Part shown: positions 1 to 8,756 of the stretch, piece after piece
How positions within the stretch are numbered: position 1 is the stretch's first letter
Layout of the letters: each line of letters begins with the position of its first letter
Assembly (NCBI RefSeq): GCF_000009985.1
Contig: NC_007626.1
Span: 3,217,943 to 3,281,942, forward strand
Reading direction: 5' to 3'
Length of the DNA stretch: 64,000 bases
Origin: Paramagnetospirillum magneticum AMB-1
Lineage (GTDB): Bacteria > Pseudomonadota > Alphaproteobacteria > Rhodospirillales > Magnetospirillaceae
Notes under the pieces: model-generated
The model's database searches: none
Told to the model about the DNA's origin: nothing
The model's input: the letters and a program-made list of their open reading frames with translations, nothing else
Program-made: the position numbers and the translations under genes

Positions 1-2
1 CG

Positions 3-242
3 TCCGCCGAATGGGAACTGATCCAGCTGCTGCTCGACTGCGCCGACATCAACGAGACCGCCGCCGACTTCATGCTGCGCTCGTCCCGCCTGCACCACCT
101 CACCTGTCAGGTGGCGGCGGAAGTCAGCGACAAATGCGCCAGCGCCTGCGAGAAGCTGTCCAAGGAGGATGTGCGCCTCAAGGAATGCGCCGAAGCCTGC
201 CGCCGGGCCGCCACGGCCTGCCGCAAGACCGTCAAGAACTAA
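3..242 (+). CDS. Cys-rich four-helix-bundle copper-storage-like protein (C-terminal part)
   Basis: An open frame enters from the left edge and ends in TAA at 240-242, giving 79 residues of a truncated protein. It is helical, with seven cysteines, several spaced as CxxxC (CASAC, CAEAC) and ending in a Lys/Arg-rich tail. This pattern matches the DUF326/Csp family, whose four-helix bundles are lined with Cys that bind Cu(I). No ATG lies in this frame inside the window, so the start is upstream and any export signal cannot be judged. The copper role is inferred from the family. The gene is followed directly by a strong hairpin, so it probably ends its own transcript. Confidence 0.7.
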   Translation, partial: SAEWELIQLLLDCADINETAADFMLRSSRLHHLTCQVAAEVSDKCASACEKLSKEDVRLKECAEACRRAATACRKTVKN

Positions 243-275
243 CCCATCCTGCGTCAAGGATGACGCAGGATGGGT
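242..275 (+). terminator. Perfect 15-bp inverted repeat after the Csp-like gene
   Basis: Arms at 242-256 (ACCCATCCTGCGTCA) and 261-275 are perfect complements with a 4-base loop. The hairpin begins on the last base of the stop codon. There is no strict T-run, only a T-rich stretch after 275, so it is a likely but non-canonical terminator. Confidence 0.6.
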
Positions 276-286
276 CGGTTGGTGTT

Positions 287-342
287 TGCCCCTCGCCGGG
301 CGCGCGCGTTGGCGCGCTTGGCCGCGGCCTCAATGGCCGCAA
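287..342 (+). repeat. Dispersed GC-rich palindromic repeat, family B copy 1
   Basis: Begins TGCCCCTCGCCGGGCGCG and contains small palindromes (GCGCGC..GCGCGC, GGCCGC..GCGGCC-type) ending in GGCCTCAATGGCCGC. The same order of motifs recurs at 59657-59711 after tyrS. No coding content. Confidence 0.55.
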
Positions 343-390
343 GTCGCGCCGTGCGTCCGCTTTGACGCTCGGCGCCATGAACAGGAGATC

Positions 391-666
391 ATGGTGAAGG
401 ACGAAACCCGCATCGTTGGCAATCTGCCCAACCTTCGCCTGGAGATCGTCCATCGCCAGGATGACGGCGGTGGGGCCGAGCATATGACCATCCATCTCTC
501 GGCCACACCGTCCTTCCAGGCCGCCGAAGCCCTGCTGCTGGGCGGCTTGTCTCCCCAGGCCTGGACCAATCCCTGGGCATTGTGGACCAGCATGACCCAG
601 GCCATGCTCGCCCCCTGGCTGGGCGCGGCCTGGCCCAGGATTCTGCCGCCCGGCGATTCCAGGTAG
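391..666 (+). CDS. Small hypothetical protein upstream of the MFS gene
   Basis: A 91-residue protein whose ATG at 391 is preceded by AGGAG at 383-387, a good ribosome site. It has no recognisable domain. The N-terminal half is polar (MVKDETRIVGN start); the C-terminal half is rich in Trp, Ala and Pro but shows no clear transmembrane segment. Its TAG stop at 664-666 abuts the ATG of the transporter at 667, so the two are probably co-transcribed and translationally coupled. It may be a small partner of the transporter, but nothing in the sequence shows a function. Confidence 0.6.
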   Translation: MVKDETRIVGNLPNLRLEIVHRQDDGGGAEHMTIHLSATPSFQAAEALLLGGLSPQAWTNPWALWTSMTQAMLAPWLGAAWPRILPPGDSR

Positions 667-1848
667 ATGACTCCCGAACGTACGTCGTGGCCCGCCATCC
701 TCATGGCGGTGGGTGCCGGCATCGCCGCCGCCTTCCAGGTGGGCAAGGCCCCTATCGCGCTGCCCTTCATCCGGGCCGAGTTTGGCCTCGACCTGTCGCT
801 GGCCGCCTGGATTCTCTCCATCTTCGCCCTGATGGGCGCCGCCGCCGGGGCGGGCATGGGCACCCTGGTCACCCGCCTGGGCTCACGCCGCCTGTTGCCG
901 GTGGGGCTGGTCATCCTGGCCCTGGGCAGCCTGGCCGGCGGCTTGCTTCCTGGATTTTCCGGTCTGCTGGCGGCCCGGGTGGTGGAGGGCATCGGCTACA
1001 TGCTGGTGGTCATCTCGGCGCCGGCGCTGATCACCTTGCTGACCACGCCGACGCAGCGCCAGATGGCTTTCGGCCTGTGGGGCGCCTTCATGCCGTTCGG
1101 CATGGCGGTGTCCATGGCCGCCGCCCCGTCCTTGCCGCTGGTGGGCTGGCGCGGATTGTGGCTGGGCATGGCCGTCCTGCTGATCCTTTACGCCCTGCTG
1201 GTGCACTTCCGCATGCCCCGGCCGCCACGTCCGCCGAGTCCCCTGGAAAGCCATGTGCTGCGCGACGTGGCCGACACCCTGAGAGCCCCCGGCCCCCTGT
1301 TGCTGGCCGCCACCTTCATCCCCTATTCCGCCACCTATGCGGCGCTGACCGGGTTTCTGCCCACCCTGCTGATCGAGCGCATGGGCGTCACCCCCGGCAC
1401 CGCCGGGCTGATGGCCGCCCTGGTGGCCGGCGTCAACATCATCGGCAACGTGGCCACCGGCCCCGCCCTTCGCCTGGGCCTGCCGCGCCGCAAGGTGATG
1501 GCCGCCGCCTTCGGCATCATGGCGTTGGGCTGCCTGGGCATCTTCCAGCCCTGGATTCCGCCGGGCGCCGCCTATGGCCTGTGCCTGATGGTCAGCGCCG
1601 GCGCCGGCCTGCTGCCCGGCTGCATTCTCGGCGCGGCCTCGGTCTACGCGCCGCGCCTGACCCTGGTGCCGGTGACCCTGGGCCTGTTCATGCAGGGCAG
1701 CAATTGGGGCCAGTTGCTGGGCCCCGTGGTGGTGGGCGCCGCCGTGTCCGCCTGGGGCTGGTCCTCCGCCTCGCTGGTGCTGACCATGGCGGCCAGCGGC
1801 GGAATCCTTCTGGCCCTGACCTTGCGCCGGGCCGGCAAGGAACCTTAA
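667..1848 (+). CDS. Major facilitator superfamily transporter
   Basis: A 393-residue, very hydrophobic protein with about twelve predicted membrane spans, the usual MFS length. The loop after span 2 carries the Arg-rich motif-A-like stretch RLGSRRLLP, and the central loop (residues about 180-200) is basic and Pro-rich (PRPPRPPSP). The general look is of the CynX/NimT-type MFS permeases, which handle small organic anions, but the substrate cannot be told. Inner membrane. The ATG directly follows the stop of the small upstream gene. A 33-base gap separates it from the FAD dehydrogenase, which could belong to the same transcript, so a hydroxy-acid substrate is possible but speculative. Confidence 0.85.
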   Translation: MTPERTSWPAILMAVGAGIAAAFQVGKAPIALPFIRAEFGLDLSLAAWILSIFALMGAAAGAGMGTLVTRLGSRRLLPVGLVILALGSLAGGLLPGFSGLLAARVVEGIGYMLVVISAPALITLLTTPTQRQMAFGLWGAFMPFGMAVSMAAAPSLPLVGWRGLWLGMAVLLILYALLVHFRMPRPPRPPSPLESHVLRDVADTLRAPGPLLLAATFIPYSATYAALTGFLPTLLIERMGVTPGTAGLMAALVAGVNIIGNVATGPALRLGLPRRKVMAAAFGIMALGCLGIFQPWIPPGAAYGLCLMVSAGAGLLPGCILGAASVYAPRLTLVPVTLGLFMQGSNWGQLLGPVVVGAAVSAWGWSSASLVLTMAASGGILLALTLRRAGKEP

Positions 1849-1881
1849 TCTAACTGGCCCTACCACAGAGGCCCTTCATCC

Positions 1882-3255
1882 ATGCCCCTTTCCGCCGACC
1901 TCCTCGCCGACCTTTCCAGCCGCTTCGGCGAGCGCTTTTCCACCGCCCAGGCCGTGCGCGAGCAGCACGGCAAGGACGAGTCCCACTTCCCTGCCTGCCC
2001 ACCCGAGGCGGTGGTCTTCGCCCAGTCCACCGAGGAGGTGGCCGAGACCGTGAAGGCTTGTGCCGCCCACGGCACGCCGGTCATCGCCTTCGGCACCGGC
2101 ACCTCGCTGGAGGGGCACGTGGCGGCGCTGAAGGGCGGCGTCTGCATCGATGTCAGCGGCATGAACCGGGTGCTGGAGGTCAGGGCCGAGGATCTGGACG
2201 TCACCGTCCAGCCTGGCGTCACCCGCAAGCAGCTGAACGAATATCTGCGCGACACCGGCCTGTTCTTCCCCATCGACCCTGGCGCCGATGCCTCCCTGGG
2301 CGGCATGGCGGCGACCCGGGCGTCGGGCACCAACGCGGTGCGCTATGGCACCATGCGCGAGAACGTGCTGTCGCTGCAGGTGGTGCTGCCCGACGGCCGG
2401 GTGATCCGCACCGCCGGCCGGGCGCGCAAATCCTCGGCCGGCTATGACCTGACCCGTCTGTTCGTGGGCTCGGAGGGCACGCTGGGCATCATCACCGAGC
2501 TGACGCTGCGCCTGCAGGGCATTCCCGAGGCCATCTCGGCGGCGGTCTGCCCCTTCCCCTCCATCGAGGCGGCGGTCAACACGGTAATCCTCACCATCCA
2601 GTCCGGCGTGCCGGTGGCGCGCATCGAGTTCCTGGACAAGGTGATGATCGGAGCGGTCAACCGCTATTCCAAGACCGATCACCGCGAGGCGCCCACCCTG
2701 TTCTTCGAATTCCACGGCAGCCCCGCCTCGGTACAGGAGCAGGCCGAGAAGGTGGAGGCCATCGCCACCGAATTCGGAGCCGAGGGCTTCCAATGGGCCA
2801 CCGGCGCCGAGGAACGCACCAAATTATGGGCGGCGCGCCACAACGCCTATTACGCCGGCGTGGGCCTGCGGCCCGGCTGCCGCGCCTGGACCACCGACGC
2901 CTGCGTGCCCATCTCGCGCCTGGCCGAGTGCCTGCTGGAGACCGAGGAGGATCTGAAGACCACGCCCTTGATCTCGGCCATCGTCGGCCATGTGGGCGAC
3001 GGCAACTTCCACGTCATGCTGCTGGTCGATCCCGGCAAGCCCGAGGAAGCCGCCGAGGCCGAGCGCATCAATCACCGCATCGTCCGCCGCGCCCTGGCCA
3101 TGGACGGCACCTGTACGGGCGAGCACGGCGTGGGCCACGGCAAGATGGCCTTCCTGGAAGAGGAATACGGCGAGGCATTGGACGTGATGCGCGCCGTCAA
3201 GCGCGCCATCGACCCGGCCGGGATCATGAATCCCGGCAAGATCGTCATTCCGTGA
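1882..3255 (+). CDS. FAD-linked D-lactate/glycolate dehydrogenase-type oxidase
   Basis: A 457-residue flavoprotein of the GlcD/LdhD (VAO/PCMH) family. The N-terminal half is the FAD-binding PCMH domain, with the family stretches FGTGTSLEGH, DPGADASLGG and VGSEGTLGI. The C-terminal half is the FAD-oxidase C domain, ending with GHVGDGNFH, CTGEHGVG and NPGKI, the usual markers of D-2-hydroxyacid dehydrogenases. It should oxidise a D-2-hydroxy acid such as D-lactate or glycolate and pass electrons to cytochrome c, quinone or an ETF; the exact substrate cannot be read. There is no separate GlcE or GlcF gene beside it, which favours a single-subunit D-lactate dehydrogenase. The start at 1882 gives a complete N-terminus. 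Confidence 0.88.
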   Translation: MPLSADLLADLSSRFGERFSTAQAVREQHGKDESHFPACPPEAVVFAQSTEEVAETVKACAAHGTPVIAFGTGTSLEGHVAALKGGVCIDVSGMNRVLEVRAEDLDVTVQPGVTRKQLNEYLRDTGLFFPIDPGADASLGGMAATRASGTNAVRYGTMRENVLSLQVVLPDGRVIRTAGRARKSSAGYDLTRLFVGSEGTLGIITELTLRLQGIPEAISAAVCPFPSIEAAVNTVILTIQSGVPVARIEFLDKVMIGAVNRYSKTDHREAPTLFFEFHGSPASVQEQAEKVEAIATEFGAEGFQWATGAEERTKLWAARHNAYYAGVGLRPGCRAWTTDACVPISRLAECLLETEEDLKTTPLISAIVGHVGDGNFHVMLLVDPGKPEEAAEAERINHRIVRRALAMDGTCTGEHGVGHGKMAFLEEEYGEALDVMRAVKRAIDPAGIMNPGKIVIP

Positions 3256-3268
3256 AGCGGAACCAGGG

Positions 3269-3463
3269 TCAGGCGGCGACGCCCAGGTCGCTGATCAGGG
3301 GATAGAGCTGGTCGACGATCAGCCGGACGGTGTCGCAATCCAGGCTGGGAATCATGCCGGCCAGGACGGCGATGGCGGCGGAGCGTTGGGCCAGGGAATC
3401 CAACCCTCCCTTGCGGGCGTCCATCACCGCGTGGGCGATGATCTCTCTGAGCGATGGATCCAT
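3269..3463 (-). CDS. Small hypothetical helical protein
   Basis: A 64-residue protein starting MDPSLREIIAHAVMD. The ATG at 3461-3463 is preferred because the longer frame upstream reads through non-conserved-looking sequence; a weak AGG lies about six bases upstream. The protein looks like two or three amphipathic helices with no Cys, no signal and no known motif. It lies tail-to-tail with the FAD dehydrogenase, 13 bases away. Function unknown. Confidence 0.5.
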   Translation of the reverse strand: MDPSLREIIAHAVMDARKGGLDSLAQRSAAIAVLAGMIPSLDCDTVRLIVDQLYPLISDLGVAA

Positions 3464-3482
3464 GATGTACCTGCGGACAAGA

Positions 3483-3510
3483 AAGGTTGCAGTGGCGCTA
3501 CTACAACCTT
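3483..3510. terminator. Imperfect hairpin between two minus-strand genes
   Basis: AAGGTTG at 3483-3489 pairs with CAACCTT at 3504-3510, with further pairing inside. It lies between the DUF2189 gene and the small gene at 3269. It lacks a T-run, so the terminator role is only possible. Confidence 0.35.
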
Positions 3511-3577
3511 GCCTTGCCCACATAGGGAGGTCCACCAACGAAGGGAAAGGAGTTGTAAGGGGCTGTGACGTGAAGAA

Positions 3578-4354
3578 TCAATGCCTTCCCATCACATCGC
3601 GATACGCATGCCAGCTGGCATGGGCGACGACTGGCAACGCCACGATCATGCCGACGAAGGCGGTGGCCATGCCGAAGAACGTCACCACGGCGATGGTGGC
3701 CGCCCAGCCGATCATGGTGCGCCAGTTGACGCGTACCGCGTCGACGCTGAACTCCATGGCCTCGATGACGCTCACGTCACGGTCCAGCAGCATGGGCATG
3801 GCGAAGACGCTGATGGAGAAGGCGATCACTGCCAGGACGCCACCCACCAGGGTTCCCACCGTCAGAAACCGGAAGGATTCCGGACGCAGCACCACATCCT
3901 CGATGAAATTGCCCAGGGGCAACGGCATGCCCGGCGGATAGAACAGGGCGAACACCACAAGCCCGGCCAGCAGCCAGGCCATCAGCAGAATGGACAGCAC
4001 CAGCCCCATATTGCCGACCTGATCCAGGCGCGACGTGACCCCGCCCACCACCCGGCCGAGATCGACGACCTCGCCCGCCTCGGTCCGGCGGCTGATCTCA
4101 TAGAGAAACACCGCCGCCAGGGGGCCGACCAGCATAAAGCCGGCAGCCAGGGGAAGTAGCAGCGACCCCATGTCCAGAACATTCAGCACAAGGAACAGCC
4201 CCATGCCGATCGCCGCATAGACGGCGCCGAATCCCAGGCTGAGACCGGGATTGCGCCAAACGTCGCGCCAGCCGGCATTCAGCCATTCGGCGGCCTGGGC
4301 CGGCGTTACCAATCGGACATCGGGATGGTGGGTGTGGATGGCCATGGAAATCAT
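3578..4354 (-). CDS. DUF2189 family integral membrane protein
   Basis: A 258-residue protein with about six hydrophobic spans (near residues 47-65, 70-90, 123-145, 170-195, 210-235 counted from the chosen start). The opening (HPDVRLVTPAQAAEWLNAG) followed by DVWRNPGLSLGFG and the closing VVAHASWHAYRDVM are typical of the DUF2189 family, found in many Alphaproteobacteria; its function is unknown. The ATG at 4352-4354 was chosen because AGGGGGGT lies just upstream. A second ATG three codons in is possible. It is divergent from the MarR regulator. Confidence 0.8.
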   Translation of the reverse strand: MISMAIHTHHPDVRLVTPAQAAEWLNAGWRDVWRNPGLSLGFGAVYAAIGMGLFLVLNVLDMGSLLLPLAAGFMLVGPLAAVFLYEISRRTEAGEVVDLGRVVGGVTSRLDQVGNMGLVLSILLMAWLLAGLVVFALFYPPGMPLPLGNFIEDVVLRPESFRFLTVGTLVGGVLAVIAFSISVFAMPMLLDRDVSVIEAMEFSVDAVRVNWRTMIGWAATIAVVTFFGMATAFVGMIVALPVVAHASWHAYRDVMGRH

Positions 4355-4686
4355 TGTACCCCCCTGTGATGAAGGAGTGTCTTTTCCCCGGGCCGAAGCG
4401 CAGGGCACTTCTGTCACATAAGTGGAAACTCTCCAAAGATGAAACAAGCCCCCCCAACGGGTTAGCGGGCTGCGAAAAATGCCCCTTCCGTTTTCAAGAA
4501 CACTGGAGGTTGGGAGGCTGTGCCTCCGAACGGGTCAGGGCGGCAGCCCTACCGCGAAGCGGGCTTTTTCCCCAGCGGAACAGCCCGTCAGGCATAGACG
4601 AATGCGCCCGCATCCACCTATTGCGGTTGTGCAGCCGGCCCAAAACCAATACACATTTGCCCCAGCAATTGTCGAAAGAGGCTGAT
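4355..4686. other. 332-base divergent intergenic region
   Basis: Separates the minus-strand DUF2189 gene from the plus-strand MarR gene. It holds one repeat element (4506-4570) and otherwise no gene that I can support. The stretch 4376-4440 is less GC-rich and could carry the DUF2189 promoter, but no clear -35/-10 pair stands out. Confidence 0.5.
4506..4570 (+). repeat. Dispersed repeat, family A copy 1
   Basis: Contains GGAGGCTGTGCCTCCGAAC, then GGGTCAGGGCGG, then CCGCGAAGCGGG. An inverted copy with the same blocks in the same order lies at 34093-34158. Internally it forms two small hairpins (GGAGGC..GCCTCC and CCGC..GCGG). Non-coding. Confidence 0.65.
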
Positions 4687-5199
4687 TTGGCGACCACGCG
4701 AACCAGAAAGACCCCATCCGGCAAGGCGTCGGCCAAGGGTCTGCCGTCGCCGCCCTCGCCGCTGGCGGGAATGGAACTGGACATCCTGGACGACATCGTC
4801 GGCTATCGCCTGCGCCGCGCCCAGGTGGTGGTCTATCAGGACTATGTCCGCACCGTGGGCTCGCTGGACATCCGTCCGTCGCAATTCGCCGCCATGACCA
4901 TCATCGGCGCCAATCCCGGCCTGTCCCAGACCACCCTGGCCGCCACCATGGGCATCGACCGCTCGGGCGCCGTGATCCTCATCGACGCCCTGGAAGGCAA
5001 GGGACTGGCCAGCCGCGTCCCCTCGCCCCACGACCGCCGCACCTACGCCATCATGCTGACCGCCGCCGGACAGAAGACCCTGGCCGAGCTGAAGCGGCTG
5101 GTGGCCGAGCATGATCTGCGCATCACCTCGCAGCTGTCCGACGACGAGCGCATCGTGCTGCGCGACCTGCTTCACCGCCTCTACACCCCCGTTTCGTAG
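4687..5199 (+). CDS. MarR family transcriptional regulator
   Basis: A 170-residue winged-helix repressor. After a basic Pro/Ser-rich tail come a dimerisation helix (DDIVGYRLRRAQVVVYQDY), a recognition helix region (LSQTTLAATMGIDRSGAVILID) split here between its parts, and the wing VPSPHDRRTYAIMLT with the conserved D-R-R of MarR proteins. TTG at 4687 was chosen because AGAGG lies about seven bases upstream; ATG at 4771 is an alternative. It is just upstream of, and on the same strand as, the thiolase and hydroxyacyl-CoA dehydrogenase genes, so it probably controls beta-oxidation or aromatic-acid genes in response to an acyl-CoA. The ligand is inferred. Confidence 0.82.
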   Translation: MATTRTRKTPSGKASAKGLPSPPSPLAGMELDILDDIVGYRLRRAQVVVYQDYVRTVGSLDIRPSQFAAMTIIGANPGLSQTTLAATMGIDRSGAVILIDALEGKGLASRVPSPHDRRTYAIMLTAAGQKTLAELKRLVAEHDLRITSQLSDDERIVLRDLLHRLYTPVS

Positions 5200-5273
5200 G
5201 CCTGAATCCCGCCTGGGTTCTGGGAAAGGCCCCCTTGCGCCGATATTGTTTACCTGGTCAACTGTTGTGTAAC

Positions 5274-5285
5274 GCAAATATTTGC
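5274..5285. promoter_or_regulatory. Perfect 12-bp palindrome, candidate MarR operator
   Basis: GCAAATATTTGC is a perfect palindrome in the 182-base gap between the MarR gene and the thiolase, about 97 bases before the thiolase start. AT-rich palindromes of this size are typical MarR-type operators. Its role is inferred from position only. Confidence 0.4.
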
Positions 5286-5381
5286 CTTTACCGCATTTCT
5301 GAAGGCCGCTAGAGTGGGGGCAATCCGGGAGTTACCCGCGTCACCGCCTTTGCGCGGCAAGGAAACATTTGGGAGTGCGTC

Positions 5382-6587
5382 ATGTCCTACAATGTCGAGA
5401 TCCCCTACGGCTGTTACTGGTCCACGCCGTTCGCGCGCTGGCAGGGAGCCTACGCCAACCTCCATTCCATGGAATTCGCCGCCCATGTGGCCAAGGCCGA
5501 ACTGGCCAAGCGGCAGATCCCGGCCAGCGTGTTCGACGCCGCCGTGATGGGCATCTCGGTGCCGCAGAAGCATTCGTTCTTCGGCACGCCCTGGCTGACC
5601 TCCATGCTGGGCGCCGGACAGGTGGGCGGCCCGACCATTTCCCAGGCTTGCGCCACCGGCGTGCGCTGCCTGCAGGTCGCCAGCCAGGAAGTCAATGACG
5701 GCATCGCCGGCGTGTCGCTGGTGATGACCTGCGACCGCACCTCCAACGGCCCGCACGTGTTCTATCCCAAGCCCGCCGCCCCCGGCGGCACCGGCGACGC
5801 CGAGAACTGGGTGATGGACAATTTCGGCTTCGATCCCGTCACCACCAAGTCCATGCTGGTCACCGCCGAGAACACCGCCCGGGAATTCGGCCTGAACACG
5901 CAGGAGCAGCACGATCTGGTGCTGTACCGCCAGGAGCAGTACGCCGCCGCCACCGCCAATGACAGCGCCTTCCTCAAGCGCTTCATGACCCTGCCCTTCG
6001 ACGTGCCGACCCCCAATTTCAAGAAGGTCGCCACCACGCTTGCCGGCGACGAGGGCGTCAGCGTCTCGACGGCCGAGGGCCTGGCCAAGCTGAAGCCGGT
6101 GATGCCCGACGGCACCATTACCTTCGGCTGCCAGACCCACCCGGCCGACGGCAATGCCGCCCTGATCGTCGCCAATCCCGACAAGGCGAGGGAACTGTCG
6201 AAGAACAAGGCCATCCGGGTACGCGTCCTGGGCTTCGGCCAGAAGCGGGTCGAGCCCGCCTACATGCCCAAGGCCCCGGCGCCCGCGGCCATGGCGGCTT
6301 TGAAGCAGGCCGGCATCAGCCTGTCGCAGGTCAGCGTCATCAAGCTGCACAATCCCTTCACCGCCAACGATTTCGCCTTCGCCCGCGCGCTGGAAATCGA
6401 CGTGAAGAGCTTCAACAATTTCGGTTCGTCGCTGCTGTGGGGTCACCCCCAGTCGCCCATGGGCACCCGCGGCATCATCGAGGTGATCGAGGAGCTGGCC
6501 CTCAAGGGCGGCGGCTACGGCCTGTTCTCCGGCTGCGCCGCCGGCGACAGCGCCATGGCCGTGGTGCTCCAGGTCACCGACGCCTGA
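5382..6587 (+). CDS. Thiolase family acetyl-CoA acyltransferase
   Basis: A 401-residue thiolase, full length for the family. The nucleophile Cys is C90 in SQACATG; the C-terminal part has HNPFTANDFAFA, aligned with the NEAFA region, and SGCAAGDSAMAVV, aligned with the second Cys block (usually CxGxG). The deviations from the classic NEAFA and GGGxG forms suggest a divergent thiolase rather than PhaA. It should cleave 3-ketoacyl-CoA to acetyl-CoA and a shortened acyl-CoA in the cytoplasm. GGGAG lies seven bases before ATG 5382. The next gene starts 56 bases downstream, making a two-gene beta-oxidation unit. Confidence 0.85.
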   Translation: MSYNVEIPYGCYWSTPFARWQGAYANLHSMEFAAHVAKAELAKRQIPASVFDAAVMGISVPQKHSFFGTPWLTSMLGAGQVGGPTISQACATGVRCLQVASQEVNDGIAGVSLVMTCDRTSNGPHVFYPKPAAPGGTGDAENWVMDNFGFDPVTTKSMLVTAENTAREFGLNTQEQHDLVLYRQEQYAAATANDSAFLKRFMTLPFDVPTPNFKKVATTLAGDEGVSVSTAEGLAKLKPVMPDGTITFGCQTHPADGNAALIVANPDKARELSKNKAIRVRVLGFGQKRVEPAYMPKAPAPAAMAALKQAGISLSQVSVIKLHNPFTANDFAFARALEIDVKSFNNFGSSLLWGHPQSPMGTRGIIEVIEELALKGGGYGLFSGCAAGDSAMAVVLQVTDA

Positions 6588-6643
6588 GCGACTGGCGCCT
6601 GATCCGACCGAACCGCAGCGAATTCATTCAAGGAACCGACATC

Positions 6644-8755
<2,112 letters not shown>

Positions 8756-8756
8756 C

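Noticed and set aside
11..397. 128-codon open frame overlapping the left-edge gene
   Set aside because: The frame one base over gives a coherent Cys-patterned helical protein ending before a hairpin; this one has Arg/Pro-rich noise.
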